Source: Schistosoma haematobium (Eukaryota > Platyhelminthes > Trematoda > Strigeidida > Schistosomatidae). Taken from it: a stretch of 64,000 bases of DNA. The stretch's first letter is position 1, and each line of letters opens with the position of its first letter. The DNA lies in contig NC_067198.1 of the NCBI RefSeq assembly GCF_000699445.3, positions 8,244,801 to 8,308,800 of the forward strand, in the 5' to 3' direction. Under the pieces are notes generated by a model that was not told the DNA's origin, did not search any database, and saw only the letters and a list, made by a program, of their open reading frames with translations. Shown here in pieces: positions 1 to 10,916 of this stretch. Position numbers and translations under genes: made by a program.

Positions 1-654
1 ACTTTGATTTTTAACATTTAGTCATAGACATGTATAAACCACCATTGATAAGTGTGTGTTATAAATCGTTCAATATTTTTGGCTAATCAAAGTTTTCGTT
101 GTTTACGTAAACATATACCTCAGGATATAAATATATGAATTCTGGCATGAGCTTTACAGACTCAATTCCAAGTAAGTATATTTCCCCTTAATGTTTTAAT
201 GTGAAATAATGTTATTATTTTTGACATTTCACAAAAGAAGCATTCCTCAACAATCAATAACTCCTTATTACATATGTATTGTGTCATCGAATCTTGTATT
301 GAGCCATTGTTCTACAACGTTGTGTTAACAACAATTTTGGGGATAGCTCATATTTATTAACAACACTTTTTTGAATCAGATCAGTCTTTAGTTTACAGCA
401 ATATTCATATGCATAAAGAAAAAAATATTAAAGCAATTGAGGCAGTTAGGAAGTCAGTGATGAAAATGAAACAGATTACATAACTAGACATGATAAGTAT
501 AAAGTAAAAATGAATAGTGAGATGACAGGTGTTTTATTAGTGATAAAAATAAAATGAGCTTAATTTGATTTCTTAGCATAGGAACTAGGTCGGAGACTTG
601 GAAAAAAATTGACATTGGAATAATGTTGATTAAAAATGATTAAAATTACGTAAT
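1..654. other. Intergenic DNA, no gene seen
   Basis: AT-rich sequence without an ORF or recognisable exon. It ends at the poly-(TTAC) tail of the deleted RTE copy. Nothing else stands out. Confidence 0.5.
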
Positions 655-1144
655 ACTTACTTACTTACGCCTGTTACTCCCAATGGAGCATAGGCCACCG
701 ATCAGCATTCTCCAACCCACTCTGTTCTGGGTCTTCCTTTCTACTTCTATCCAAATGTTGTTCATTCTTCACATGTTTTGGTTCAAGTACCTCCAGGTTG
801 TATTTCTTCATTTCTGCAGCAATTTGGAAGACTCTCCCGGTCTCCAACATTTCACAAGCATCCCATGTACCTAAAATAATGGTTGATCTGGTTGTCATAA
901 GGGTCATCATACGCGTGACTTCAGAAGGAACTCGGCTTTCACCATGAGGCGACATAACTCTTCTAAATGAAGACCTTCTAACTTCCAGAGCAGTGTTTAC
1001 ATGTTTTGAATTATTTTCTCTGGCTAGCGTTTTTTATGGAGTTAGTTTTCTACGGGATGGTGTTACTAACCTCATGCTTGACTCTCCTCCTTTATCCGGG
1101 CTTGAGACCGGCAGTAGCCCTAGAAGGGCTCCAGGCGGAGTTAC
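655..1144 (-). mobile_element. Internally deleted RTE LINE copy (5' end joined to 3' end)
   Basis: Read on the minus strand, this begins with the same 5' leader as the full-length element at 7,694 (CGCCTG..AGGG..CTGCC, then AGCCCGG..AAAGGAGGAG), continues through the start of the endonuclease ORF (MSPHGESRVPSE.., GTWD..METG-like, KKYNLEVL) and then jumps to the last ~130 bp of the element (RVGWRML..GLCS, ending GTAAGTAAGTAAG). About 2.7 kb of endonuclease and reverse-transcriptase sequence is missing. A 93-codon ORF (955 to 674) runs across the junction, but after it reads a different frame from the parent protein. The (TAAG)n tail lies at about 655-668. I see no clear target duplication. It cannot make its own enzymes. 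Confidence 0.85.
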
Positions 1145-1815
1145 TTAGTAAGAAGAATACAAATATTGAGATAGTGAAGAATCGCAAAGCTAAAACAAAA
1201 GGGATTGGCATATGATAGCAACAACTATAATTGATAAAACCATTTGTCAAGCCTTATTCTGCCTAGAAGCGGACAGACGTGAAATAAATTTCATCAGAAC
1301 AAATAGACAAGGACTGTATATCCAAACCTCTATACACTCTACTACAGGCATGAGACTACATTTAACGACGATCAGAAATGGCAAAACGTTATGGTAGATT
1401 AGCTGTAAACTGACTTCGTTTTATCTCATACATTACAATACCCAATTCATAGCCAATACATAACAACCAGATGTGATAAGATATAGGTATGTATTCGTCT
1501 TACCGTTTTCCAACCACTTAATGTGATGTTCACTTACCTGATTTCCTGTATCATCATAAAATAATCTCACTGTTACACGTTATTTTTTTCTGTCATTTAT
1601 TTTACTTTTCAAATTATTCTGAAAGATTTAAAGGGTAGTGTTTCATATTCGTAACATACTAAATAAAAACTAATAGTATTTTATCAATAATTATCTTTCT
1701 AAAACTACAATCTTTTCGCTGAAATTATAATAGATGAACAAAACGAGGTAACAGTGATATAACGTTTGTCTGGATTTGCATAATTTTCACAAAGAAGGCT
1801 CAACGCAGAGAATAA
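1145..1815. other. Sequence upstream of the TMBIM-like gene
   Basis: No confident exon. The stretch from about 1,730 shares sequence with the region at about 11,840 (both contain ATGAACAAAAC), so the tandem duplication reaches at least this far upstream. A 5' exon or promoter of the membrane-protein gene may be here, but I cannot fix it. Confidence 0.4.
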
Positions 1816-2045
1816 GGAACTTTTTCCATACGATCCAAGATATTGGAAACAAGTGAGCGCAAAGCACCGGAAATCGAAATGTTTCAGGTACTGGTTCTTT
1901 TTGGAATTCAAATAGTCCTATCAATCGGAATAACACTTGGTTTGACGGTAATCAAGTACATAAAATTAAATTTATCACCTATTAACAGAATAAATGATAA
2001 ACCATACATGACTTTAGTCCTGATACTTATTGAGACAGTGCTGGC
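1816..2045 (+). CDS. TMBIM-like gene, exon 1 (first recognised)
   Basis: Open from 1816 and ending at donor GTAAGT (2046). It encodes the first transmembrane helix (VLVLFGIQIVLSIGITLGL) and the start of the second. The true 5' boundary is unknown. Ends in phase 2. Confidence 0.55.
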
Positions 2046-5000
2046 GTAAGTTTATTTTCTTTAGTAAATGCTTCGAACTAACAACATCACTTCTGTCGTG
2101 TGTAATGTTCCTCAATGCATTACGCAAACAAATACAAAAACTAATATTTTTCAGTAATTTGAAACATGACTCTTTGAATAGGGTGAACACTCTCAGTATC
2201 ATCAATGAGTAGAAACATTGGTTTCTGTTTGTTATTTATGGTTACTATTAAAGATTGTCTTGAAACTGAAATATGTATGATAGTAAATGATTTCAATCAG
2301 TGTTATATTTTTTTAAACTTGCAAATGAAGTTTAAGTACATCAACCACCTTATAGATTTACCGAGATGCATCAGGTTGAGTTAATGACGTATTTTCATGA
2401 TTCTTTTCAGAATATTAAATGATGGGATATTAGTGTTGCTTTTGGTTTCAACAACAGTGCGAAAAAAGTATCCAGTAAATATTGTCCTTTTGATGTTATA
2501 TGTAAGTCTGTGATATGCAGTTTTCGAGTTATAACAAACTTCCGCATCCGCTTAATTATATAGTCCGCTAATGAAAAAATTCATTCATATTCACATCACC
2601 TTTATTGATAAAGGTAAATATTCTAGAAGGAATAAAGGTCTTTCAAATTCACACACTTTCTGGTTACACTGCATGCTACAAATTCACTTAGATTCACTTG
2701 GTATTGTTTTGCTTGTATCTTCCTATTGAGGTCTAAGACTGCAAATGATCAGTCTGTCATTGGCATATGTGAATACTGTGCGTATGCCTCGATATTGCCT
2801 TAATTCACAAGCTTTTATAAGCAAAGATGGATAGTGGCTAGTAGTGGAATCCAGGACACGCGTTTCGTCCTATTTGGGACTCGTTAGCTGCATGTGCCTG
2901 CATCTCAGAGTTGATGTTCACTCTGGGACTCAAAAACAGTACCATTCGCTTGAAACGCCATCGCGTTATCTACTCAGCTACTGAGACCTGATAGCTACTT
3001 GCTTGTGCAATGGGGTGAATTTAAATTCACTTGGTATTGTTTTGCTTGTACATTCCCATTGAGGTTTAAGACTGCAATTGATCAACTCTGAGATTCAGGC
3101 ACATCAAGCTGATGAGTCCCAAGTAGGACGAAACGCGTGTCCTGGATTCCGTTGCTAGCCAGTATCCATCTTTGCTTATAAAATTCACTTAGACTTTTCA
3201 ACATACACATTTTAATCCTGTTCAAAGAAGCTAATTTTAGTTCTCACTTAGTAAATTTGTGTTAGATCTCGATATTGAGAGTTTGATAATTGTGACATTA
3301 TTCACAGTTTTAAAGATCGTATATCAGATTAATCTACTGAATAATTTACTATAAACTGATTTAATTATTAAAAAAACCACATGGTTCTAAGTAAGTTTGA
3401 GGATATTACAAAGAAATATGAAATTGTACAAACGGTTGGCTTCAATTATTATTAAATATATTCAACTCTTGACTTTTTTCTACGTCTTAGACGGTACTTA
3501 CTTCAATGATGGTTGCTCTTCCATTCACAAGTTTGGAAATTAAATGGCAACTTACAGCATGGGCAGTTACTTTGTTATCGTTTGTAGTATTTACATTATT
3601 AGGAGCATCTATTCGAATACGTTTATTATATACAAATTTATGGTTTATTGTAATCTACACCGCAGCGTTTATTGTTATCATAGTTGCTGTATTTGTCTCA
3701 AGATATTTACAACTAAAGGTATGTTTTGAAAAGCTAACTGTGGTTAAAGATTTTGAGTAATTTTTTTCATAATATTTCATATATATATTAGGTACGAAGA
3801 TTTTATGCGCTCACTTATACAGAGCTTACTATTTCGTTTTAAATGGTGTGATTTAAGAAAATATAACTTTGATGATGCAGAATGTTTTTATTAGCTGACG
3901 CTCAAAGTAGAATTTCTGAAAAGTAATACCATATCTACATATCTACACAACACTCAAATTAGATGTATATACATCTGAATTATCAAGTGTTGTATCGTAT
4001 TATCCATATAACGTTCTTTTCAGATCATAATGATCGTTTGTGCTGTATATTCAGCTATGTTTTTAATCATAGTAAGTTGAATTCACAATATCTCCATTGT
4101 TGTATTATGTATTTTCACGTTTTTCATACTGTCATAGATGTTTTTCTGTAATCTATTTTGTAAATTATTGAAACATGAATTATTTTAGAATTCACATTAC
4201 TAATTGAGCTCACTTAGATAAATGAAGAAAGCAAAAAGGATTTACACCATATAGGACTCTTCAGCTACGCAAATCAATGACAGCACCGATAATCGAACTT
4301 AGAAACTTTAGTTAATGAAAGTCGGCTGAGGTAAGATATATAAGATATTTAATATAGCCTTAATGAATTAAAAGACAAGCATTTCATGCTCATCAGAACT
4401 CTCATATAATAAAAGACGTTTTGGCCTGACATTAAGCAGATATCCTCAGTGAAATGTTTCAATATATTAAATGGCATAATTTAATAACACGGACAAGTGT
4501 ATGTCCATTACAACATAATCCGATTGAATATAGATTTTTGTTTAGAGAGTATATTTACAGAAGGCATCAAATAAAAATTGTCCGATATTGCAATCATGAA
4601 GTTCATCATACATTCGATTCTTCACTTATTCTAACGTGTACTAAGTACTTAAGCATTAGCTTAGATTGTGGTCGGTAATTAGAGGATTTTTTAAATAGTT
4701 TCTTTCAAAAAGATGCAATTCAAATCCATGCAGTTACTTTCTTACTCAAGTTTAACTTGAGAAAGAACATTATTTTAAGAATACAACGAATTCATTGTAT
4801 TCCATTGATTTATCATCAACTACTTACAAACGTGTTCCTTTAGTTAGATCCTTGACCAAGTGTCCACAGATGGTAAAATAAGGATTGTGTGACACTGCGT
4901 TTCGGTAGTTTGTTCTATACAAGTTAAGGGCCTTGTTCAAGAATCTTTATGGATCAACATTTTTCGGTTCAGACAATAAATGTGGTTAATAATCGGCGAG

Positions 5001-5863
5001 TGGTTAAGTGAAATTTATTCAAAGCAGTCACACTGGCGTAGATTCATGTTAGTTTGTACATTTGATAGTTTATTTACAATTATATAATATATCGTCGAAC
5101 CGTATATTTGACGTACAAAATATCTCATTTTCGTCATTGCTTGTATCATTTAGGCATTGTGATGCTCACTGTGTTAATTTCATCTGGTCCCAGTCGTGAG
5201 ATATAGATATTTGAGTTATTGAAATTATGTATATCACTCTGTATTGATTTTACCTGAATGATAAAGTGACATTGCCGAAATTCAATAAAATGATTTATCT
5301 ATCAAAGAAATACTATTCGACGAGTCTCATGTAACTCACATCCAAATTGAATCGTATCTCTACGATAGTGAGTCGATGACAGACTTAAGTAGTATAAAGA
5401 AGTTTGATTAACATGTTACGAGATAACTCAAATTAGTAGTGTACAGTTGTCTGTTACACGTTATACCAGATAGACCGTTCAGTCATTCGTTTCTTTCTGC
5501 ATGATTTGAAATATTTTCATCCAGACATTACTTTATCAAAAATGCAACTTAGGGGAAGAAATATTTTGCATACTTATATGTTTATATGAAACTATTTAAT
5601 AATAAAATAAATCTTGCATTTTCTTACAGTTAATGCTGAGTGTAGGACAGGCAACATTTGGTAGACAAGACGTTCGAATTGCCGGTGATGATTACTGTTT
5701 AGCTGCATTGATTTTGTACACCGTATTGATGATGGATTGGTTAACAGCCATTCAAAATTTTCAATATTTCACAAACAACACACTGAATGAAACACAAACC
5801 AATAATTACAGACAAGTTTCATTCGAAGTGTTGAGATCTAATAGAATGCTATCGTTATATTAG
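1816..5863 (+). CDS. TMBIM/Lifeguard-like multi-pass membrane protein (five exons, start uncertain)
   Basis: Exons 1816-2045, 2411-2501, 3491-3718, 4024-4071 and 5630-5863 join with GT-AG junctions and matching phases (2,0,0,0) into about 276 codons ending in TAG. The product is almost entirely membrane segments: residues about 22-42, 59-85, 93-112, 121-142, 150-176, 184-199 and 225-245. The pattern YPVNIVLLMLY after TM2, LMLSVGQ followed by GDDYCLAALILYT before the last segment match the layout of the Lifeguard/BAX-inhibitor-1 family, which act in ER, Golgi or plasma membranes in calcium leak and cell-death control. Odd points: the family's usual DTQ before LML is missing from the joined exons, and the usual LYLDII reads LYTVLMMDW, so the conserved Asp has moved. 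The N-terminus is not defined: the frame is open from 1816, no ATG is present before the Met in EMFQ (1879), and an acceptor-like TTTCAG lies at 1884-1889. An extra small exon in the 1.6-kb last intron would change the DTQ conclusion. A decayed copy lies at 11.8-13.9 kb. Confidence 0.65.
2411..2501 (+). CDS. TMBIM-like gene, exon 2
   Basis: Acceptor TTCTTTTCAG before 2411 and donor GTAAGT at 2502. It encodes AILNDGILVLLLV, a basic turn VRKKYPVN and the start of the third helix, matching the family's R-x-P-x-N turn. Phase 2 in, 0 out. Confidence 0.7.
2693..2750 (+). repeat. Direct repeat of a SINE end segment
   Basis: The segment starting TTCACTTGGTATTGTTTTGC recurs at about 3,028-3,085 in the same orientation with a few changes. 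The two copies flank the left half of the foldback SINE and suggest two insertions or a partial duplication. Confidence 0.6.
2813..3184. mobile_element. Foldback tRNA-derived SINE (family A) in intron 2 of the TMBIM-like gene
   Basis: Two arms of about 100 bp are inverted copies: the left (from TATAAGCAAAGATGG through CGCGTTTCGTCC) and the right (GGACGAAACGCG to CTTTGCTTATA). Between them, on the minus strand at about 2,993-2,918, is a tRNA-like unit with a box A-like TAGCTGAGTAGATAACGC and a box B-like TTTTTGAGTCCC. This is the pattern of a Pol III-derived SINE. Similar, more decayed copies occur at about 6.5, 28.2, 30.2, 32.6, 35.3, 39.0, 47.4, 58.8 and 61.3 kb. Confidence 0.7.
3491..3718 (+). 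CDS. TMBIM-like gene, exon 3
   Basis: Acceptor ACGTCTTAG before 3491, donor GTATGT at 3719, phase 0 at both ends, 76 codons. It holds three hydrophobic helices, including LTAWAVTLLSFVVFTLLGA and FIVIYTAAFIVIIVAVFV. The copy at 13,411-13,626 is alignable throughout. Confidence 0.75.
4024..4071 (+). CDS. TMBIM-like gene, exon 4 (48 nt)
   Basis: Acceptor CTTTTCAG and donor GTAAGT bracket exactly 16 codons (IIMIVCAVYSAMFLII), phase 0 at both ends. It corresponds to the helix before the family's DTQ-LML motif. A homologous but broken copy at 13,854-13,901 supports it as a real exon. Confidence 0.65.
4072..5629 (+). other. Last intron of the TMBIM-like gene
   Basis: 1.56 kb without a recognisable exon or repeat. 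This is where a small exon carrying the missing DTQ motif would have to be; I looked for an in-phase AG..GT segment and found none convincing. Confidence 0.4.
5630..5863 (+). CDS. TMBIM-like gene, terminal exon
   Basis: Acceptor TTTTCTTACAG, phase 0, 77 codons, stop TAG at 5861. It begins LMLSVGQATFGRQD, then GDDYCLAALILYT and the last helix, the most recognisable part of the Lifeguard family. The tail of about 35 residues after the helix is polar and Asn-rich. This exon has no counterpart in the decayed tandem copy. Confidence 0.7.
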   Translation, partial: LMLSVGQATFGRQDVRIAGDDYCLAALILYTVLMMDWLTAIQNFQYFTNNTLNETQTNNYRQVSFEVLRSNRMLSLY

Positions 5864-5898
5864 AAACATCATTCAGATTTTACTATACGACTTAATGG

Positions 5899-5899
<1 letters not shown>

Positions 5900-5945
<46 letters not shown>
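5900..5945. repeat. (AT)n microsatellite
   Basis: About 46 bp of pure AT dinucleotide repeat just after the TMBIM-like gene. It makes spurious TYR/ILE ORFs. Confidence 0.95.
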
Positions 5946-5946
<1 letters not shown>

Positions 5947-6114
5947 CAATCTTCATGTCCTCATTAGTAACATGGTTCGATAGGAAACTTTCACATTCTG
6001 TTGAGAAGTCATGACCAGTGGAGATAAACCATATCGTGTGTAGAGCAGTTCCCCACTGAAGACCATGAGAGATAGTCACATGATATCGTGAACTGATTAA
6101 AATTGGACGTCAGT

Positions 6115-6400
6115 ACTATTGGATAATGGCTCAATGATCTGAGTTTAAGCGTCCACAAGCAAGACAGAAAATCATAGGATCATTCCTGCATGTGAGGTCG
6201 TGAATGCATGTTTTGTGGAGATCATAGAACTAAGTGAATGTAATCTTTTGGACATGCAACAAGAAAATTCGATTCTAGAACTACCACAAATTTTGAATCG
6301 CGAGCTGACCTTTATAAGACTATAATGGGAGTCTTATACTAGGACGAAACGACCGTCAAGTGCTTCCAGTTTTTCAATAGTGGTCCAAATTAGATTAACT
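6115..6400 (+). mobile_element. Decayed tRNA-like SINE copy (family B)
   Basis: The left part has a tRNA-like stretch (ATGGCTCAATGATCTGAG..TTTAAGCG, then AAAATCATAGGATC). The right part ends GGACGAAACGACCGTC..GTGCTTCCAG, the same tail as in the foldback element at 13.9 kb. Many substitutions suggest an old insertion. Confidence 0.5.
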
Positions 6401-6496
6401 CATGACTTCAATGCAATTCGACAATCTCAAAAACTTCTTACTGACAATATTAATGTTTATCAAAAATAATTTAAATTACTCTTGATGTAAAAGAGA

Positions 6497-6578
6497 TCAG
6501 ATGTGGCTAGTAGTAAAATGTAGGACACGCGTTTCGTCCTGTCTTGAACATGGGAGTTGGATGTACCTGAATGGGATC
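6497..6578 (+). mobile_element. SINE family A fragment
   Basis: GTGGCTAGTAG..AGGACACGCGTTTCGTCC matches the left arm of the foldback SINE at 2.8 kb. It is truncated after about 80 bp. Confidence 0.6.
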
Positions 6579-7687
6579 AAATGACTTTTGATTTCAGGAA
6601 GTAGGAATATATCGTTTGATGGTCTTATCATTTTCAGTAGCTACAATTGTGAACCCAGAATACGATTTCACGTAGAAGCGCTCTTATTTTTTAGAATAAC
6701 TTTAGTACAGGTACAGTAATAAGAATGAGTCAGTTAGCTATGAGTAATATTTACTGACTACCTTTTACAAAATTAGTAATATCTCAACACTTAATAACTA
6801 TTATAGTGCCTAAGTTCTGCTCAAACCTGAAGTTTCATAAATGTCTAAATAACAATTGCCAAAAAGTTTGATTAGCATTTATTATCTTGACATTATCTTC
6901 ATGATAAATTTATTACGTAAAATTTCAAGAAATAATTGTCCTTGTCTGTGCACTTACCAACACACTGAAAGTTTGACAAGATATCTGCAGGTCATGTAGT
7001 ACATCCCACTCAGTTTAAATAAAAAAGTTTCAAATTAAGTAGATGTCAATTGGCAACACGGTAGACATACTAATAGCTGTACATGTTAGTTAGTTATCTT
7101 GTTTAATTACCAGATTATTAAAAAACTACGAATAAATGTAACACAATATCAACGAAAATATGTTTATTCTGGTGATAAGTCACCTTTTATATGACAAGCG
7201 TTATTGAAATTTACACAAACTATTGACGAGAAGTGTGTTTTGTCGATCATAGTTAAGAGTTTGATCTTGAATAATTCCTTAGTAAATCGAATGTTTTTTC
7301 GCGAACATTAACTGATTGTACAAATAACATCTTCATCAACCAGATGAATTCATTCACAATGTATACATATACATATGTATGTACTTATGAAGTACTGCCG
7401 CATATTAGTTTTTAAATGATTCGATTTCAGTGATAAAAGTTTATTTATTTCATAATGTTAGGGGTGAAGTTGTGTCACCACTCATCTGTTAAAAATGCTG
7501 GGTGGGAGTATAATCTGAAAATCAGAAGGATTATAAGTTGTTCTGATTAGGTTGGTCATATATACGTCATGCTCATCACCTCATGAGTATTTGCCGATTT
7601 TATTAAAGAAGGCTTTATTTTGTTTAAAAATGAAGATTGTGACGAAACTATTGAGAAAGTAAAATGTCTTTTTATCCCACAAATATC
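6579..7687. other. Intergenic DNA before the LINE
   Basis: AT-rich sequence with no exon, ORF or repeat I recognise. Confidence 0.4.
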
Positions 7688-10600
7688 TCATATATAACGC
7701 CTGTAGCTCTTATAGGGTTGCTGCCAGTCCCAAGCCCGGGTAAAGGAGGAGGGTTGTGCATGGGGTTAGCGAATTCATCCCGTAGAAAACTAACTCGCTA
7801 AAAAAACGCTTACCAGAAAAAATAATCCAAACCATTTTAACTCTGCCCTGGGAGTTAGAAGGTCTTCATTTAGAAGAATTATGACGCTTCATGGTGAAAG
7901 CCGAGTTCCTTCGGAAGCCACGAGGCCGATTCCCCTTCTAACAACCAGAGCAAAAATTTTTATAGGTACATGGAACGTTCGAACAATGTGGGAAACCGGG
8001 AAGACCAGTCAAATATCAATGGAAATGAGGAGATACAACTTAGCAGTACTGGGAATCAGCGAAACCCACTGGACCCAAGCTGGACAGAAAAGGCTAGCTA
8101 CGGGAGAGATGCTGCTATACTCCAGTCACGAAGAGGAAAATGTTCCACACACTCAGGGAGTCGCTCTTACGCTGTCCAAAGTAGCTCGAAATGCACTTGT
8201 AGGATGGGAATCTCACGGATCCAGAATCATCAAAGCATCATTGAAAACAAAGAAGGAGGGGTTCTTAATGAATATTATCCAATGTTATGTACCCACCAAT
8301 GATAGCAACAACGACATTAAAGATCAATTCTACGAGCGGCTGCAGTCAATCATTGAGAAATGCCCAAGGAAGGACCTAACTATTCTGATGGGAGATCTAA
8401 ATGCCAAAGTCGGAATAGATAACACTGGATATGAAGATATTATGGGACGACATGGACTGGGAGAAAGAAACGAAAATGGAGAAAGATTTGCAAATCTATA
8501 TGCATTCAACAAATTGGTCATAGGAGGCACAATATTTCCACACAAGCGTATACACAAGGCTGCATGGATCTCACCGGATCACACTACAGAGAACCAAATA
8601 GATCATATTTGCATCAACAAAAAATTCCGAAGGACAATGGAAGATGTGAGAACCAGGAGAGCTGCTGACGTAGCTTCAGATCACCACCTAGTTGTAGCCA
8701 ATTTAAAACTGAAGCTAAAAAAGAACTGGACAAGTGGACAAACAGCAATACAAAGGTTCAATACAGCCTTCCTTTGAGATACTGACAAACTCAATGAATT
8801 CAAGATAGCTCTCAACAACAGGTTCCAAGCCTTACGAGATCTACTGAAAGAAGAAGAAACTACTATGAAGGACAACTGGAAAGGCATCAAGGAAGCATTA
8901 ACTTCAACGTGTCAAGAGGTTCTCGGTCTAAAGAAATACCATCATAAGGAATGGATCTCTACAGAAAAACTGGACAAGATCAAAGAAAGGAAGAACAAGA
9001 AGGCAGTAATAAACAACAGCCGAACACGAGCAGAGAAAGTCCAAGCACAAGCTGAATACATAGAAGCAAACAAACAAGTGAAGAGGAGCATTAGAGCCGA
9101 CATGAAGAAATACGTGGAAGAACTAGCAACGACGGCAGAGAAAGCTGCTAGAGAAGGAAATATGAAATAGCTTCACGATACAACGAAGAAACTAGCAGGG
9201 AAATACAGTAAACCAGAGAGGCCGGTCAAAGACAAAGAAGGCAGGAAGATCACTGAAATCCAACAACAGCGGAACAGATGGGTAGAATACTTCGCGGAAC
9301 TCCTGAATAGGCCGGCTCCAATGAATCCACCGGACATCGAAGCAGCACACATAGATCTTCCTATAGATGTCAATCCACCAACTACGGAAGAAATTAGAAT
9401 GGCCGTCAGACAAATCAAGAACGGGAAAGCAGCAGGACCCGACAACATACCAGCTGAAGCACTGAAATCAGACATCGAAGCAACCACAAGCATGCTTTAT
9501 CTTCTATTCAAAAAGATTTGGGAGGAGGAACAAGTGCCGATGGACTGGAAAGAAGGACACCTCATCAAGATTCCAAAGAAAGGAGATCTGAGCAAGTGTG
9601 AAAACTACAGAGGCATTACACTACTGTCAATACCAGGGAAAGTCTTCAACACATTGTTGCTGAACTGGATGAAGGATGCAGTAGACGCCCAACTTCGGGA
9701 TCAACAAGCTGGATTCCGTAAGGATCGGTCGTGCACAGACCAAATCGCAACACTACGGATCATCGTCGAACAATCAGTTGAGTGGAACTCATCACTATAC
9801 ATCAACTTCATTGATTATGAAAAGGCATTCGACAGTGTAGATAGGAGGACATTATGGAAACTTCTTCGACACCACGGAGTTCCTGAGAAGATTGTCAATA
9901 TTATCCGGAACTCATACGACGGACTACAGTGCAAAGTAGTGCATGGAGGACAGCTGACAGATGCATTCCAAGTAAGGACCGGAGTCAGACAAGACTGTTT
10001 ACTCTCTCCCTTCCTCTTTCTTCTGGTGGTCGACTGGATTATGAAGACCTCAACATCTGAAGGAAAACACGGAATACAATGGACAGCTCAGAACCAATTA
10101 GACGATTTGGACTTCGCAGATGACCTAGCCCTCCTATCACGTACACACGAACAGATGCAGATGAAGACAGCCAGTGTAGCAGCAGTCTCTGCATCAGTAG
10201 GCCTCAGTATACACAAAGTGAAAACCAAGGTCCTCAAATTCAAAGCGGAGAACAGCAATCCAATCACCCTCGATGGCGAAACTCTGGAAGATGTAGAATC
10301 CTTCACATATCTGGGAAGCATCGTCGATAGACATGGAGGTTCAGATGCAGACGTAAAGGCGAGGATCGGCAAAGCAAGGACAGCATTCCTACAATTGAAG
10401 AACATATGGAACTCAAAACAACTTTCAACCAGTATCAAAGTGAGAATCTTCAATACGAACGTCAAGGCAGTTCTACTGTATGGAGCTGAAACTTGGAGAA
10501 CTACAACAACCATCATCAAGAAGGTGCAAGTATTTATAAACAGTTGTCTACGCAAGATACTCAACATCCATTGGCCGGATACCATCAGCAATAGCCTTCT

Positions 10601-10916
10601 CTGAGAGATAACAAACCAGCTTCCAGCCAAAGAAGCAATTAGGAAAAGACGATGGAAATGGATAGGACATACATTACGCAAATCGTCAAACTGCATCACG
10701 AGGCAAGCCCTAACTTGGAATCCTGAAGGGAAGCGAAAAAGAGGAAGGCCAAAGAACACATTACGTCGGATAATAGAAGCAAATATGAAAACGATGAATT
10801 ACAACTGGACGGAGCTAGAAAGGATTGCCTAGGACAGGGTTGGATGGAGAATGCTGGTGAGCGGCCTATGCTCCTTCACGAGGAGTAACAGGCCTAAGTA
10901 AGTAAGTAAGTCATAT
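7688..10916 (+). mobile_element. Full-length RTE-clade non-LTR retrotransposon with 6-bp target duplication
   Basis: The element (about 7,694-10,910, 3.2 kb) is bounded by TCATAT at 7,688-7,693 and 10,911-10,916 and ends in (TAAG)n, as RTE elements end in short tandem repeats. It carries one long frame with an apurinic endonuclease followed by reverse transcriptase, and no separate ORF1. It sits between the TMBIM-like gene and its decayed copy. Shorter relatives lie at 655-1,144 and 57,920-58,100. It resembles schistosome RTE elements such as SR2, but I cannot assign the family name from sequence alone. Confidence 0.85.
7881..10901 (+). pseudogene. RTE endonuclease-reverse transcriptase frame with four in-frame stops
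   Basis: From ATG 7,881 to TAA 10,899 one frame of 1,006 codons is kept without a net frameshift. The endonuclease part (about residues 29-280) has GTWNVRTM, GISETHW, GDLNAKVG and ASDHHLV. The reverse transcriptase (about 480-840) has KAAGPDNIPAE, AGFRKDRSC, FIDYEKAFDSVDR, GVRQDCLLSP and the catalytic FADD. A C-terminal region with [14 protein letters not shown] follows. Stops lie at 8,775 (TGA), 9,168 (TAG), 10,602 (TGA) and 10,830 (TAG). Each is explained by one transition: CGA to TGA, CAG to TAG, TGG to TGA and CAG to TAG. So the copy is inactive but young. Known role of the family: nicks the target DNA and copies its RNA into the site. Confidence 0.9.

Noticed and set aside
2918..2993. 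Possible tRNA genes (also at 14.1 and 30.2 kb)
   Set aside because: Box A and B-like sequences are present but the arms do not form a clean cloverleaf and the units lie inside SINEs.
10088..10759. 223-codon minus-strand ORF
   Set aside because: It is antisense to the RTE reverse transcriptase, whose frame carries the domain motifs.
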